A stretch of DNA of 13,870 nucleotides from JAKLKS01 sp964370855 (GTDB taxonomy: Bacteria > Planctomycetota > JAJSAM01 > JAKLKS01). The stretch covers positions 1 to 13,870 of the forward strand of contig CAYJMF010000117.1 in assembly GCA_964370855.1 (NCBI GenBank), written 5' to 3'. The notes under the pieces were generated by a model, which was not told the origin of the DNA, did not search any database, and was given only the letters and a program-made list of their open reading frames with translations. Shown here in pieces: positions 5,798 to 13,546 of the stretch (position 1 is the first letter of the stretch; each line of letters starts with the position of its first letter). A program made the translations under genes and the position numbers.

Positions 5798-7554
5798 CCC
5801 GCCGCTCCCTCCTGCTCGTCCGCTGGAGCGCCGTGAGCCTCGTCACGGCGGCGGCGGCCGCGGTGCTGGCGGTGCGGGGGGCCGCCCCCGACGCCCGCCC
5901 CGTGGTGGCGGGGGACCGCGGCGTCGAGGGCCTCACCGACGTGCAGCGCCGCGGGCTCCCCGCGGACCTGCCGGAGATCCGCCTCCGCGACGGCGGGCGG
6001 GAAGCGGGACTGCTGCGCGCCCCCTTCGACGGGAGGCGCACCCGGGCCCTTCCCGAGGACATGGGGACGGGGGTGGCGCTGGCGGATTTCGACGGGGACG
6101 GGGACCTCGACCTCCTCTTCGCGGGCAGCGGGCCCCTCGGGAAGGGGGGGGCCTGCCTCCTCTACCGCAATGACGGCGGCCTCCGGTTCACGGACGTCTC
6201 CGGGACCGCCCTGCCCCCGGTCCGCCTCGTCGGCCTCGGGGTCGCCGCGGCGGACGCCGACGGGGACGGGGACGTGGACGCCTTCGTCTCCGGCTACGGC
6301 GATTCCCTGTTCCTCCGCAACCGCGGCGACGGGACTTTCGAGGACGGGACCGACGGGGCGGGACTGCGGGCCGGGGGCTTCGGGGCGTCGGCGGCCTTCG
6401 CCGACCTCGACGGGGACGGGGACCTCGACCTCTACCTCGCCCGCTACGTCGAGTACCGGGACGACGACGCCCTCAGGTCCGCGGGCAGCAGCCAGTACGG
6501 CCTGAAGATCCCCGCCGCCCTCAACCCCTCGACCTTCCCCCCGCAGGCGAACCTCTGCTTCCGCAACGAGGGGGACGGGACCTTCGTCGAGACGGCGGCG
6601 GCCTGGGGGATCTCCGACCCGAAGGGCCGCGGGCTCGGCGTCGCGGCGGCGGACCTCGACGACGACGGGCGCCCGGAGATCTACGTGGCCAACGACGTCT
6701 CCGACAACGCGCTGTTCCGCAACCTCGGCGGGGGGAGGTTCGAGGACGTCTCCCACCCCTCCTGCACCGCCGACTACCGGGGCGCCATGGGCATCGCCGT
6801 GGAGGACCTCGACGGGGACGCCCTCCCGGAGATCCTCGTCACCCACTGGCTCGCCCAGGAGAACGCCCTCTACCACAACCTCTCCGGCCTCGCCGGGGCC
6901 GGCGCGCCGCCGACGCTCTTCTTCACCGACGCCGCCGAGTACCTCGGCCTCGGCTCGACCTCCCTCGACGGGGTCAAGTGGGGGGCGGTCTTCAGCGACC
7001 TCGAGGGGGACGGGGCCATGGACCTCCTCGTGGCGAGCGGCTCCACCTTCGAGGAGGAGGGCGACGTCTCCCGGCTCCGGCCCGAGGCGCCGCTCCTCTG
7101 GTGGAACGGCGGGGAGGGGAGGGGCTTCTTCGCCTGCGGGGATCTCGCCGGGGAGGGGTTCGCCCGGCCCCGGGTCGCCAGGGGACTCGCGGCGGGGGAC
7201 CTCGACGGGGACGGGGACGAGGACTTCGTGGTGACGGTCCTCGGCGAGCCCCCGCTGCTCCTCGTGAACGAGACCCCGGCGGCGGGGCCCCGGCTCGTGG
7301 TGCGGGCGCGGGGGAAGGGGGCGAACACGGCCGCCCTCGGCGCCCGCGTGGCGGTGACGGCGGGGGGGCGGACCCGGGTCCGGCGCGTCGGCGCGAGCCC
7401 CTCCTACCTCTCCACCTCCTCCACGGACCTCGTCTTCGGGCTCGGGAAGGGGGGAAGGTGCGATCGCGTGGAGGTGAGGTTCCCGTCGGGAGGGATCGTG
7501 GTGGTGGAGAGGCCGGGAAACGGACTCCTTGTGGTGGAGGAGGGGGGGCATTGA
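5794..7554 (+). CDS. FG-GAP/VCBS-repeat protein with ASPIC/UnbV domain (CRTAC1-like)
   Basis: A 586-residue exported protein. The N-terminus has a basic patch and a hydrophobic stretch (about residues 5-30) that serves as a signal peptide or anchor. Seven calcium-binding-type loops of DxDxDG or related form begin near residues 98, 154, 204, 287, 338, 402 and 469, consistent with an FG-GAP/integrin-alpha-like beta propeller. An ASPIC/UnbV-like domain follows at about 510-580, with SPSYLSTSSTDLVFGLG. Such CRTAC1-family proteins are often encoded beside TPR proteins and multiheme cytochromes, but their biochemical role is not established. The GTG start overlaps the upstream TGA, and the stop overlaps the next TTG, indicating translational coupling. 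Confidence 0.9.
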   Translation: MTRRSLLLVRWSAVSLVTAAAAAVLAVRGAAPDARPVVAGDRGVEGLTDVQRRGLPADLPEIRLRDGGREAGLLRAPFDGRRTRALPEDMGTGVALADFDGDGDLDLLFAGSGPLGKGGACLLYRNDGGLRFTDVSGTALPPVRLVGLGVAAADADGDGDVDAFVSGYGDSLFLRNRGDGTFEDGTDGAGLRAGGFGASAAFADLDGDGDLDLYLARYVEYRDDDALRSAGSSQYGLKIPAALNPSTFPPQANLCFRNEGDGTFVETAAAWGISDPKGRGLGVAAADLDDDGRPEIYVANDVSDNALFRNLGGGRFEDVSHPSCTADYRGAMGIAVEDLDGDALPEILVTHWLAQENALYHNLSGLAGAGAPPTLFFTDAAEYLGLGSTSLDGVKWGAVFSDLEGDGAMDLLVASGSTFEEEGDVSRLRPEAPLLWWNGGEGRGFFACGDLAGEGFARPRVARGLAAGDLDGDGDEDFVVTVLGEPPLLLVNETPAAGPRLVVRARGKGANTAALGARVAVTAGGRTRVRRVGASPSYLSTSSTDLVFGLGKGGRCDRVEVRFPSGGIVVVERPGNGLLVVEEGGH

Positions 7555-8540
7555 GCTTCGAGAATGTACGGATCCGTGAATCTCACCTGTTCCTCTTCCT
7601 CCCCCTCCTCCTCCTCTGCGGATGCAGCGACCCGGGAAAGGAAGCGGGCCTGGAGTTCCGTCCATCCCTGGAGGGGAGCAAGCACCTCCTCTCCGACGCC
7701 ATCACCCGTGCCCGCTCCCTCGACGGTGCCGGGGACCGGGCCGGCGCCGCGGCGGCCTGGGAGGAGGTGCTCGCCCTCCGGCCCGGCCACGCCACCGCCC
7801 TCTACGCCTCGGCGGTGCTCCGCTGGAGGGACGGGGACGGGGCGGGGGCGCTGGCCCGCCTCGCCGCCCTCCGCGAGGCGGAGCCCGGGGGAGGGCGCGG
7901 CTACCTGCTGGCGGCGGCGATCCTCGGGGACCCGGCGGCGGGGAGCCTGCGCGACCCGGAGGGGGCCGTGGCCATGGCGGCCGCCGCCCTCGAGCGGAAC
8001 CCGGAGGAGTCGGGGACCCACCTGGCCCTCGGGCGGGCGCTGCTCCTCGCGGGGCGGACCGGGGAGGCCGCGGCCCGCCTCGCCGTCGCCGCCGGCATGA
8101 ACCCGCGGGATCCCGATGCCCGCTCCCTCCTCGGGGTCCTCGCCTTCCGGGAGGGGCGCCGGGAGGAGGCCGCGGCCCGGTTCCGGGAGGCGCTCCGCGC
8201 CGCCGCCGGGGCAGGCGTCGGGGCCCTCCACGGGGGGGTCCCGGGGGAGGGGGACACGGAGGCGGCCCTGGATCCCTCCCGGGCCCCCTCCCCGGGGGAG
8301 CTCCGGGCCGCGGCGGGGCTCCACGCGCTCGGCGCCGTGGTGAAGGGGGCCCCGGAGGGGGAGCCCATGACGGAGGGGGTCCGGGAGCGGGTGCTCGAGG
8401 CCCTCCGGGCGCGGGGCAGCGGGGAGACGCTCCTCGATCTCGACGGGGACGGGGCGGCCGAGGGGGCCGCCGTGCAGGCGGGGACCGGTTTCGGGGCGGC
8501 CTTCCGCTCCCCCGGGGGGCCCGTGGCCCTCCGCCGCTGA
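7551..8540 (+). CDS. TPR-repeat lipoprotein
   Basis: A 329-residue predicted lipoprotein. The TTG start overlaps the preceding stop (TTGA) and follows a strong purine-rich Shine-Dalgarno region (GGAGGAGGGGG); no in-frame ATG occurs early. The signal sequence FLFLPLLLLCGC ends at Cys25, a plausible lipobox although position -2 is also cysteine. Helical TPR-like units follow between about 50 and 220 (for example AAAAWEEVLALRPGHATALY, about 64-83, and EEAAARFREALRAAAGAG). Near the C-terminus LLDLDGDGAAEG resembles a single FG-GAP calcium loop. TPR domains mediate protein-protein contacts, so it probably acts as an envelope scaffold for the two proteins encoded before it in the operon. Confidence 0.85.
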   Translation: MSFENVRIRESHLFLFLPLLLLCGCSDPGKEAGLEFRPSLEGSKHLLSDAITRARSLDGAGDRAGAAAAWEEVLALRPGHATALYASAVLRWRDGDGAGALARLAALREAEPGGGRGYLLAAAILGDPAAGSLRDPEGAVAMAAAALERNPEESGTHLALGRALLLAGRTGEAAARLAVAAGMNPRDPDARSLLGVLAFREGRREEAAARFREALRAAAGAGVGALHGGVPGEGDTEAALDPSRAPSPGELRAAAGLHALGAVVKGAPEGEPMTEGVRERVLEALRARGSGETLLDLDGDGAAEGAAVQAGTGFGAAFRSPGGPVALRR

Positions 8541-8578
8541 AATCTCCCCACCTCCCTTTCCGCGCATTCCTCTCCGGA

Positions 8579-8612
8579 GGCGGGGCATTTTCCAAGTCAC
8601 TGGAGCCCCGTC
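8579..8612 (+). terminator. Hairpin after the cytochrome operon
   Basis: CGGGGC (8581-8586) pairs with GCCCCG (8605-8610), and TCCA (8591-8594) pairs with TGGA (8601-8604), with a 4-base bulge (ATTT) on the left and a 6-base loop. It begins about 40 bases after the TPR gene stop. No U-run follows, so termination is a guess; it may instead be an mRNA boundary or protective structure between the operon and the decaheme gene. Confidence 0.35.
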
Positions 8613-8642
8613 CATGGCGCCCGGGGATGGCCCGGGCCTTGC

Positions 8643-8733
8643 TTATGACCGGCGGACAAGGTCCGTGAGGGGAAACCGGCAACCGCGGCCGGACCAGCGA
8701 AGCGCCGCGGCGCCCCATGGAGGTCGGTCATGA
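8643..8733 (+). promoter_or_regulatory. Structured 5' leader of the decaheme gene with possible competing stems
   Basis: Bases 8643-8653 can pair with 8723-8733 (11 pairs, two of them G-U), enclosing about 70 bases and burying the AUG (8730-8732) and the edge of the GGAGG ribosome site (8719-8723). Inside, GTCCG (8661-8665) can pair either with CGGAC at 8653-8657 (3-base loop) or with CGGAC at 8690-8694, which are mutually exclusive. A perfect palindrome, GCGCCGCGGCGC (8702-8713), follows. A purine-rich core, GGGGAAACCGGCAACC (8669-8684), lies between the arms of the longer stem. The arrangement is riboswitch-like, but I cannot match it to a known class and GC-rich DNA folds easily by chance. 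Confidence 0.35.
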
Positions 8734-11591
8734 AGAAGCGCAGTGCGGTCGCCTGGATGGCCCTGGTCGCGATGCTGGCGGGGAGCGGACTCCTCGCCGG
8801 TTGCAGCGGATCCAGCGGGAGCGACGGCGCCCCCGGCGCCGCGGGCCCCCCGGGCCCCCCCGGGCCCCCCGCTCCGCCCCCCGATCCCGACCCGACGGAC
8901 CCGAACCTCTCGGAGTCCGCCGCCCTTCCCGGCGCCGATCTCGCGGTCACCGGGATCGCCGGCGCCACGGGGGCCGGCGGCGCCTTCCAGGTGGGGGACA
9001 CCATTTCCTTCACCTTCACCCTCGCCAAGGGGGACGGCTCCTTCCTCGCCCTCTCCGAGATGGACTCCGGCAGCGTCTACTTCTCCGGCCCGACCACGAA
9101 CTACAACCGGGTCATCGAGCGGGCCACGGACCTCAGGACCCGCGCCGTCGAGAACGAGGACGGCTCCTACACCTACACCTTCGCGGCGCCCGTCCCGGCG
9201 ACCTTCGCCGCGCCCTACAACGACACCGGCCTCCTCGGCGCCGGCGACGGCGTCCTCACGGGGATGCCCCTCACCTCCGGGACCTACACCCTCGGCATCG
9301 AGTCCTACAAGAACTACTACGTGGACGGCGTCCGCTTCCGCGACCCCGTCAACATCACGAAGGACGTCCTCCTCGGGACGGCAACGGTGCTCCAGCCCCG
9401 CGAAGTGGTGGCCCGGGACAACTGCAATCGCTGCCACGAGCAGGTGATGGCCCACGGCACCTTCCGCCGCGAGACGAAGCTCTGCGTCCTCTGCCACACC
9501 ACGGGCTCCATGGACGAGGACGGCCAGTCCGTCGAGTTCCGCGTGATGATCCACAGGATCCACAACGGCGAGCACCTCCCCTCCGTGAACGGCGTCTCCA
9601 CCAACGACGACGGCTCGCGCAACTACGCCGCGACCCCCGTCCCCTACGTCGTCGGCGGCAACGACTTCTCCGAGGTCGCCTACCCGGCCTGGCCGAACCT
9701 GAACATCGGCATGCCGCGGGACGCCGGCTACACCGCCCTGACGGCGGGGCAGAAGGCCCAGGAGGGTCGCCTCCTCACGGGTGCCACCGACTGCAACACC
9801 TGCCACGGCGACCCCGACGGCGCCGGCCCGCTGGCCGCGCCGGCCCAGGGGGACAACGCCTACTCCGTGCAGTCCCGCCGCGCCTGCGGCTCCTGCCACG
9901 ACGACATCCGCTGGGACAAGCCCTATGCCGCCAACGGCCTCGTGATGCCTGACCAGGGGACGGACAACGGCTGCCTCGTCTGCCACCCCGCCTCGGGCTC
10001 CCCGCTCTCGCCTCTGAACGCCCACGTCCACCCGCTCAACGACCCCGCCTACAACGCCGGCGTCAACTTCACCGTCTCCGCGGTGTCCGAAGCGGGGACC
10101 AACAACGGCAACGGGAAGATCGACCCGGGCGAGAAGGTGAAGGTCGACTTCACCGTCACCAACGACGCCGGCGGTGCCGTCGCCGCGAACTCCCTGGGCT
10201 CGATGCAGTTCATCCTCTCGGGCCCCACCTCCAACTACAACATCGTCCAGTACGTCGCCGCGCCGCCGGCCTACTACGGCGCGGGCCCGAACTACTCCTC
10301 CTACGTCCCCCAGGCGGTCTACCTGGAGCGCATCGGCGTCGGCAGCGGCGCCGCGGGCCAGGTCCTGCCCACCGCCATGACCCCGCACTGGACGACGGGG
10401 GCGACCACGACGGTCCTCCTCCGGACGGCGACGGCGGGAGGGAGCAGCACCCTGACCGCGGCCGCGAAGGCGGTGCAGAACTTCGTGGACGTGGCCGACG
10501 CGACGGGCTTCGCCCGCAACGACTACGTGGTCGTGGACGACGGCGCCGGCTCCGAGGAGTACCTCCGGATCCAGCTCGTGGACGGGACCCGGCTCTGGTT
10601 CACGGCCATCAACAACGCCGGCAACCAGCCCTTCCTCCGGACCGCCCACGCCGCCAACGCGACGGTCAGGGAGGTGGCGCTCACCGCCTCCACGGCCTTC
10701 ACCCTGGACGCCGCCACCGGGACCCTCACCACCACCGGCGCCGGCTTCGCCGCCGGGGCCGTGGCCCTCTGCACCTACACCACGGACTTCACGATGCCCG
10801 CCGTCTACCCCGGTCCCATCAACGACACCCCCTACCTCGACGAGACCTGGGGGGACTGGGGCGGCAAGGCCATCGCGCCGGGCACCTACACCCTGACGGT
10901 CTACGGGCGGCTCCCGAACTTCACGGTCTCCGCCGGCGGGGAGAACACCTCCTACGGGCCCACCAGCAAGGGGGGCGTGAAGAACTTCCTCGTGGGGAGC
11001 GCCACCGAAGAGGAGCCCTACGCCCTCATCGACTCCGAGGACAACTGCCTCCGCTGCCACCAGGACATCTACTTCCACGGCGGCGGCCGGCGCGGCTTCG
11101 ACACCTGCCTCGCCTGCCACGGCACCGCCGGCTCCGAGGACCGCACGCGCTACACCGCGGCCAACGCCCCGGCCACCAACGACGTGACCATCAACTTCCG
11201 CACCATGATCCACAAGATCCACCGCGGCGCCGACCTCCCCGACGCGGCCACCTACGAGATCGTCGGCTTCGGCAGCACCGCCTACCCGAACAACTTCGGG
11301 ATCACGACCTTCGAGGCCATCGAGTTCCCCGCCTTCCCCTCGGGCGTGAAGGACTGCAACGTCTGCCACGGGAACGACGCATGGAAGGCCCCCCTCTCCC
11401 GCACCCACCCGACGGACCAGGACATGAAGACGCGGACCTGGCGCGCCACCTGCGGCTCCTGCCATTCCGACGAGGCGGCGCAGGGCCACATCGACGCCAA
11501 CACCTCGCCCTTCGACGCCGGCGAGGGCTGCGCGGTCTGCCACGGGGAAGGGAAGGAATGGCCCGTGGAGCTGAAGCACAAGATCCGCTAG
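8730..11591 (+). CDS. Decaheme OmcA/MtrC-type c-type cytochrome lipoprotein
   Basis: A 953-residue predicted surface lipoprotein. The lipobox LLAGC places the lipidated cysteine at residue 25, followed by a collagen-like GAPGAAGPPGPPGPP linker (33-47) and a proline/aspartate stretch. Ten CXXCH motifs form two clusters: C232, C252, C355, C386 and C415, then C773, C793, C876, C908 and C934. Each cluster follows a beta-rich domain and contains a repeated segment (RVMIHRIHNGEHLP and RTMIHKIHRGADLP), showing internal duplication, the OmcA/MtrC pattern of two pentaheme and two beta domains. In that family the protein passes electrons across or at the outer membrane to minerals or other acceptors. 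An insertion of about 140 residues (about 530-670) enlarges the second beta domain. GGAGG at 8719-8723 lies six bases before the ATG. Confidence 0.95.
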   Translation: MKKRSAVAWMALVAMLAGSGLLAGCSGSSGSDGAPGAAGPPGPPGPPAPPPDPDPTDPNLSESAALPGADLAVTGIAGATGAGGAFQVGDTISFTFTLAKGDGSFLALSEMDSGSVYFSGPTTNYNRVIERATDLRTRAVENEDGSYTYTFAAPVPATFAAPYNDTGLLGAGDGVLTGMPLTSGTYTLGIESYKNYYVDGVRFRDPVNITKDVLLGTATVLQPREVVARDNCNRCHEQVMAHGTFRRETKLCVLCHTTGSMDEDGQSVEFRVMIHRIHNGEHLPSVNGVSTNDDGSRNYAATPVPYVVGGNDFSEVAYPAWPNLNIGMPRDAGYTALTAGQKAQEGRLLTGATDCNTCHGDPDGAGPLAAPAQGDNAYSVQSRRACGSCHDDIRWDKPYAANGLVMPDQGTDNGCLVCHPASGSPLSPLNAHVHPLNDPAYNAGVNFTVSAVSEAGTNNGNGKIDPGEKVKVDFTVTNDAGGAVAANSLGSMQFILSGPTSNYNIVQYVAAPPAYYGAGPNYSSYVPQAVYLERIGVGSGAAGQVLPTAMTPHWTTGATTTVLLRTATAGGSSTLTAAAKAVQNFVDVADATGFARNDYVVVDDGAGSEEYLRIQLVDGTRLWFTAINNAGNQPFLRTAHAANATVREVALTASTAFTLDAATGTLTTTGAGFAAGAVALCTYTTDFTMPAVYPGPINDTPYLDETWGDWGGKAIAPGTYTLTVYGRLPNFTVSAGGENTSYGPTSKGGVKNFLVGSATEEEPYALIDSEDNCLRCHQDIYFHGGGRRGFDTCLACHGTAGSEDRTRYTAANAPATNDVTINFRTMIHKIHRGADLPDAATYEIVGFGSTAYPNNFGITTFEAIEFPAFPSGVKDCNVCHGNDAWKAPLSRTHPTDQDMKTRTWRATCGSCHSDEAAQGHIDANTSPFDAGEGCAVCHGEGKEWPVELKHKIR

Positions 11592-11617
11592 GGACGCACC
11601 CGAGACGACGACGCGAC

Positions 11618-11647
11618 GGCCCCCGGGGGGACCCCTCCCCGGGGGCC
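11618..11647 (+). terminator. GC hairpin after the decaheme gene
   Basis: GGCCCCCGGGG (11618-11628) and CCCCGGGGGCC (11637-11647) form a perfect 11-pair stem with an 8-base loop, 27 bases after the cytochrome stop. There is no U-tract, so it is either a U-less terminator or a 3'-end stabiliser. It ends 36 bases before the tnaA start, which leaves little room for a separate promoter. Confidence 0.5.
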
Positions 11648-11670
11648 CGCATGTTCCGGCCGGCGGCGCG

Positions 11671-11679
11671 AGGGGGTGA
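11671..11679 (+). promoter_or_regulatory. Shine-Dalgarno site that decides the tryptophanase start
   Basis: AGGGGGTGA matches the anti-Shine-Dalgarno complement AGGAGGTGA at eight of nine positions and is correctly spaced before the GTG at 11684. The alternative in-frame ATG at 11650 directly follows the hairpin and has no such site. Confidence 0.7.
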
Positions 11680-11683
11680 CGGC

Positions 11684-13057
11684 GTGGCGAAGACCATCAT
11701 CGAGCCTTTCCGGATCAAGTCCGTGGAGCCGATCCGGATGTCCACCGCCCTCGAGCGGGAGGGGTGGCTGCGGGAGTGCGGGTGGAACCTGTTCCTCCTC
11801 TCCTCGGAGCGGGTGCTCATCGATCTCCTGACGGACTCCGGGACCGGGGCGATGTCGAGCGAGCAGTGGTCCGCGATGATGCGGGGGGACGAGTCCTACG
11901 CGGGGGCCTCGTCCTGGTTCCGCTTCGAGCAGTCGGTCCGCTCCATCACGGGCTTCCGCCACATCCTCCCGACGCATCAGGGGCGGGCCGCTGAGCGCAT
12001 CCTCTTCACCCTCACCTGCGAGCCGGGGATGGCGGTCCCCAACAACGCGCACTTCGACACGACGCGGGCCAACATCGAGTCCCGCGGCGCGCGGGCCGTG
12101 GATCTCCCCATCCCCGAGGCCTCCCACCCGAAGGCGGAGCACCCCTTCAAGGGGAACATGGATCTCGCCGCCCTGGAGGCCTTCCTCGCGCGGGAGAAGG
12201 GGCGGATCCCGATGGTCATGGTGACGGTGACCAGCAACGCCCGGGGCGGCCAGCCGGTCTCCCTGGAGAACCTGCGGGGGGTGCGGCGGCTCTGCGACGC
12301 CCACGGGCTCCCGCTCTACCTCGACGCCTGCCGCTTCGCCGAGAACGCCTGGTTCATCAAGACGCGGGAGAAGGGGCAGGAGGACCGCTCGCCGCGGGAC
12401 ATCGCCCGGGACATGTTCGCGCTCTCCGACGGGGCGACGATGTCGGCCAAGAAGGACGGGATGGCGAACATCGGCGGCTTCCTGGCCGGCAACGACGACC
12501 GGCTGGCGCGGCTGGAGCGGGATCTCCTCATCCTGACGGAGGGGTTCCCGACCTACGGGGGGCTCGCGGGGCGGGATCTCGACGCCATCGCGGTGGGGCT
12601 CAACGAGGCGCTGGACCCGGACTACCTCCGCTACCGCATCGCCTCCACGGCCTACCTCGGGGACCGGCTCCACGCCGCGGGGGTGCCGACGGTGCGTCCC
12701 GCCGGGGGGCACGCGATCTACATCGACGCGCGGGGGTTCCTCGATCACCTCGATCCCCTCGTTCTTCCCGGGCAGGCGCTGACCTGCGCGCTGTTCCTCG
12801 AGGGGGGGATCCGCGGGGTCGAGGTGGGGACGGTGATGCTCGGACGGAAGGACCCGGCCACGGGGAAGGACCTGCCCGCGGATCTCGATCTGGTGCGCCT
12901 GGCGTTCCCGCGGCGGGTGTACACGCAGAGCCACGTGGACTACTGCCTCGAGGTGATCCTCGAAGTCTGGAGGAAGCGGCGGGAGATCCGGGGCATGCGC
13001 ATCGTGGAGGAGGCGCCGACGCTGCGCCACTTCACGGCGCGGTTCGAGCCGGTGTAG
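11684..13057 (+). CDS. tnaA: Tryptophanase (tryptophan indole-lyase)
   Basis: A 457-residue pyridoxal-phosphate enzyme that cleaves L-tryptophan to indole, pyruvate and ammonia in the cytoplasm. It has the family hallmarks EPFRIKSVEP, LIDLLTDSGTGAMS, PTHQGRAAE and MSAKKDGMANIGGF; the SxKK segment at 256-257 includes the cofactor-binding lysine. Its closest paralogue, tyrosine phenol-lyase, differs at three substrate-site positions (Thr, Arg and Phe). Here they are Asp (HFDTT), Val (GVEVG) and His (LRHFTARF), as in tryptophanases, so tryptophan is the likely substrate. The length is close to the roughly 470 residues of E. coli TnaA. GTG is chosen for its ribosome site. I see no tryptophan-containing TnaC-type leader upstream and no tnaB permease in the window. 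It is convergent with the AbrB-like gene. Confidence 0.93.
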   Translation: MAKTIIEPFRIKSVEPIRMSTALEREGWLRECGWNLFLLSSERVLIDLLTDSGTGAMSSEQWSAMMRGDESYAGASSWFRFEQSVRSITGFRHILPTHQGRAAERILFTLTCEPGMAVPNNAHFDTTRANIESRGARAVDLPIPEASHPKAEHPFKGNMDLAALEAFLAREKGRIPMVMVTVTSNARGGQPVSLENLRGVRRLCDAHGLPLYLDACRFAENAWFIKTREKGQEDRSPRDIARDMFALSDGATMSAKKDGMANIGGFLAGNDDRLARLERDLLILTEGFPTYGGLAGRDLDAIAVGLNEALDPDYLRYRIASTAYLGDRLHAAGVPTVRPAGGHAIYIDARGFLDHLDPLVLPGQALTCALFLEGGIRGVEVGTVMLGRKDPATGKDLPADLDLVRLAFPRRVYTQSHVDYCLEVILEVWRKRREIRGMRIVEEAPTLRHFTARFEPV

Positions 13058-13092
13058 GGGAGGGGCCCTTCCTACCGGACCCGGCGCCGCGT

Positions 13093-13320
13093 TCAGTCCG
13101 CGAGGTTGCGAAGCGCCTTCCCGTAGCGCCGGTTCCCCGCCTTGACCGCTTCCTCGAACCGCTTCCGTCGGGCCTGGTCGCGGACGGGGGCCAGGATGAG
13201 GCACTTCCCGTCGGTGGAGATCGAAAGCGGCGTATCGGCGTCGATCTCCAGGAGGTCGAGGACCCCCCTGTCGATCACAAGGGCGAGGCTGTTGCCGTGC
13301 TTCGTGAGTCGCTTGATCAT
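13093..13320 (-). CDS. Orphan AbrB/MazE-like antitoxin or regulator
   Basis: A 75-residue protein whose N-terminal half, MIKRLTKHGNSLALVIDRGV followed by LDLLEIDADTPLSISTDG, is a SpoVT/AbrB-type swapped-hairpin DNA-binding domain. The C-terminal half is basic and helical (RDQARRKRFEEAVKAGNRRYGKAL). Such proteins are antitoxins that repress their own operon, or stand-alone regulators. The usual downstream toxin (MazF-, PIN- or Doc-like) is absent: only 35 bases separate its stop from the tnaA stop, and nothing lies between. The frame extends further upstream, but that part is low-quality sequence. ATG at 13320 follows AGGA (13331-13328) by seven bases. Confidence 0.85.
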   Translation of the reverse strand: MIKRLTKHGNSLALVIDRGVLDLLEIDADTPLSISTDGKCLILAPVRDQARRKRFEEAVKAGNRRYGKALRNLAD

Positions 13321-13346
13321 GGGAGGATCCTGCGTAGGTACGGACG

Positions 13347-13354
13347 TGTATACA
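13347..13354 (-). promoter_or_regulatory. Possible promoter/operator of the AbrB-like gene
   Basis: TGTATACA is a perfect 8-base palindrome in an AT-rich patch 27 bases upstream of the ATG and contains a -10-like TATACA on the minus strand. A matching -35 box is not evident. AbrB/MazE-family genes are typically autoregulated, so an operator here is plausible but unproven. Confidence 0.3.
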
Positions 13355-13439
13355 TCGTAACACCTCCGCTGCGACAGTCCAGGATTCACCGGGACACCTG
13401 TGCGCGGAGGATGGGCCGAGGCCGACGTGTTCCCGGCCC

Positions 13440-13473
13440 CTGCAACGCCCCCCGGGGGGATGGCAGGTTGCAG
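13440..13473. repeat. Inverted repeat with C6G6 centre
   Basis: CTGCAAC (13440-13446) and GTTGCAG (13467-13473) form 7-base arms. Between them six C residues are directly followed by six G residues (13448-13459). It could form a hairpin or cruciform. It lies in the 13321-13734 gap, which I read as non-coding because no open frame there has convincing protein features. Confidence 0.4.
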
Positions 13474-13490
13474 ATGGAATCCCCCCGCCC

Positions 13491-13546
13491 TGTTCATGGA
13501 AACCTCCATGTTCACGGTTACGTGAACATGGCATCTCCCGTGAACA
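13491..13546. promoter_or_regulatory. Four-half-site dyad operator
   Basis: Two TGTTCA half-sites (starting at 13491 and 13509) and two TGAACA half-sites (13523 and 13541) are arranged around one centre at 13518.5. The inner pair forms a perfect 11-base inverted repeat, CCATGTTCACG (13506-13516) and CGTGAACATGG (13521-13531), with a GTTA spacer. The outer pair is exactly symmetric about the same centre, each half 18 bases from its inner neighbour. This is the layout expected for cooperative binding of two dimers. It lies between the divergent AbrB-like gene and the lipoprotein gene, and could control either. Confidence 0.65.

Noticed and set aside
8643..8733. Match to SAM-I or GEMM (cyclic dinucleotide) riboswitches
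   Set aside because: GAAACCGGCAACC resembles part of the SAM-I core, but the kink-turn and the later conserved strands are missing, and the GEMM ACGCAAAGCC core is absent.
8643..11579. 978-residue open frame on the minus strand opposite the decaheme gene
   Set aside because: The opposite frame has ten CXXCH motifs and a lipobox. This one is Gly/Val/Asp/Arg-rich without domains.
13448..13459. C6G6 run as a CRISPR or origin feature
   Set aside because: It is a single short inverted repeat without repeat-spacer periodicity or DnaA-like boxes.
11588..13534. Minus-strand open frame opposite tryptophanase
   Set aside because: Tryptophanase is unmistakable on the plus strand, and this frame also overlaps the AbrB-like gene.
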